Positions 19,862 through 20,225 of a DNA stretch of 20,225 nt are shown here, in pieces. The stretch is from IMG/VR virus record IMGVR_UViG_3300025853_000872, positions 1 to 20,225 of that record; one strand, written 5' to 3'. The notes under the pieces are model-generated. The model ran no database searches, had not been told where the DNA came from, and saw only the letters and a list, made by a program, of their open reading frames with translations. The stretch's first letter is position 1; the number at the start of each line of letters is the position of its first letter. A program made the position numbers and the translations under genes. This stretch comes from a virus.

Positions 19862-20225
19862 ATGTGGAACTATAAAGGACAAAGAATAAAATCAAGAGAA
19901 GATTTACCAGCAGAAGCAGTTGGGTTTGTTTACAGAATACTTAACAGACAAACAGAACAAGTTTATATTGGTAAAAAGATATTGCTTAATAAACGTACAA
20001 GACCACCTTTAAAGGGTTATAAAAGAAAAAGAATTGATTATATTGAAAGCAACTGGATAAAGTACACTGGTAGTAATAAAGAAAGTAAAAAATGGAAAAT
20101 AGAAGATTGTTATAGAGAAATTATATACATTTGCTATAACAAGACAATGATGAGCTATTATGAAACAAAACTACAATTTACAGAAAACGTTTTAGAAAAT
20201 GATAAATTCTTAAATGATAATGTAC
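19862..20225 (+). CDS. GIY-YIG-like nuclease, cut by window end
   Basis: The frame opens at 19862 and runs 121 codons to the window edge without a stop. The N-terminal region has a GIY-like GFVYRI (21-26) and a YIG element VYIGKK (34-39), followed by basic residues (NKRTRPPLKGYKRKR) that include a candidate catalytic Arg, then NWIKYTGSNKE and, near residue 101, YYETKLQF, which could supply the catalytic Glu. This order fits GIY-YIG endonucleases of phage type (Seg-like), some of which are free-standing homing enzymes. The leader is short, with hairpin H5 directly upstream. The missing C-terminus may carry a DNA-binding domain, so homing or repair use cannot be decided. Confidence 0.6.
   Translation, partial: MWNYKGQRIKSREDLPAEAVGFVYRILNRQTEQVYIGKKILLNKRTRPPLKGYKRKRIDYIESNWIKYTGSNKESKKWKIEDCYREIIYICYNKTMMSYYETKLQFTENVLENDKFLNDNV

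Noticed and set aside
1-20225. tRNA or rRNA genes, integrase or lysogeny repressor
   Set aside because: No cloverleaf with conserved tRNA bases, no rRNA sequence and no recombinase or repressor motif was seen.

Overview
The window is a 20.2-kb piece of a tailed-phage (or prophage-like) genome, and every supported gene lies on the + strand. The host is probably a marine Flavobacteriia/Bacteroidota bacterium. This is inferred from the very AT-rich sequence, A/T-rich gene leaders without Shine-Dalgarno sequences, a -7 box of the Bacteroidota type (TAnnTTTG), and structural proteins of the kind seen in flavobacterial phages. No integrase, repressor or tRNA was seen, so lifestyle cannot be judged.

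Layout. (1) 1-6327, tail and neck: the end of an unknown gene, a tail-terminator-like protein, an HK97 gp10-like protein, two large tail/baseplate proteins (the second with a C-terminal FN3 domain), a 47-aa protein and the tape measure protein. (2) 6363-9708, head precursor: XkdF-like prohead protease, a 43-aa Cys-rich protein, two scaffold-like proteins, the major capsid protein and the tail tube protein, the last two each followed by a similar intrinsic terminator. (3) 9752-12705: a small conserved protein, the portal with a C-terminal Cys/His extension, a head-tail connector and two small proteins. (4) 12707-15317: a modular tail fibre with repeated carbohydrate-binding-like modules and a LamG-like end, plus a small companion. 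(5) 15307-16653, lysis: a coiled-coil/one-TM XhlA-like protein, an M15 peptidase endolysin, a small membrane protein and a 3TM-type holin. (6) 16654-17030: AT-rich noncoding boundary with promoter candidates and a terminator. (7) 17031-20225, early/replication: ERF single-strand annealing protein, an SSB-like protein ending DDLPF, several unrecognised micro-genes and a truncated GIY-YIG-like nuclease gene.

The most unusual content is RNA-like structure between the early genes. Five hairpins have different stems but the same eight-base loop, GTTTTAAT: one after the 46-aa gene, three in tandem before the ERF gene, and one before the nuclease gene. A separate 119-nt element (17702-17820) is closed by a 22-position stem with 21 pairs, three of them G-U in the + strand, and encloses smaller hairpins. 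Further hairpins with TAAC/GTTA-type ends separate the micro-genes. The pattern suggests RNA-level regulation of the early region by a loop-binding factor, but the function is unknown.

The late genes are tightly packed, often with stop and start codons overlapping (TAATG or ATGA), so they probably form long cotranscribed units with translational coupling.
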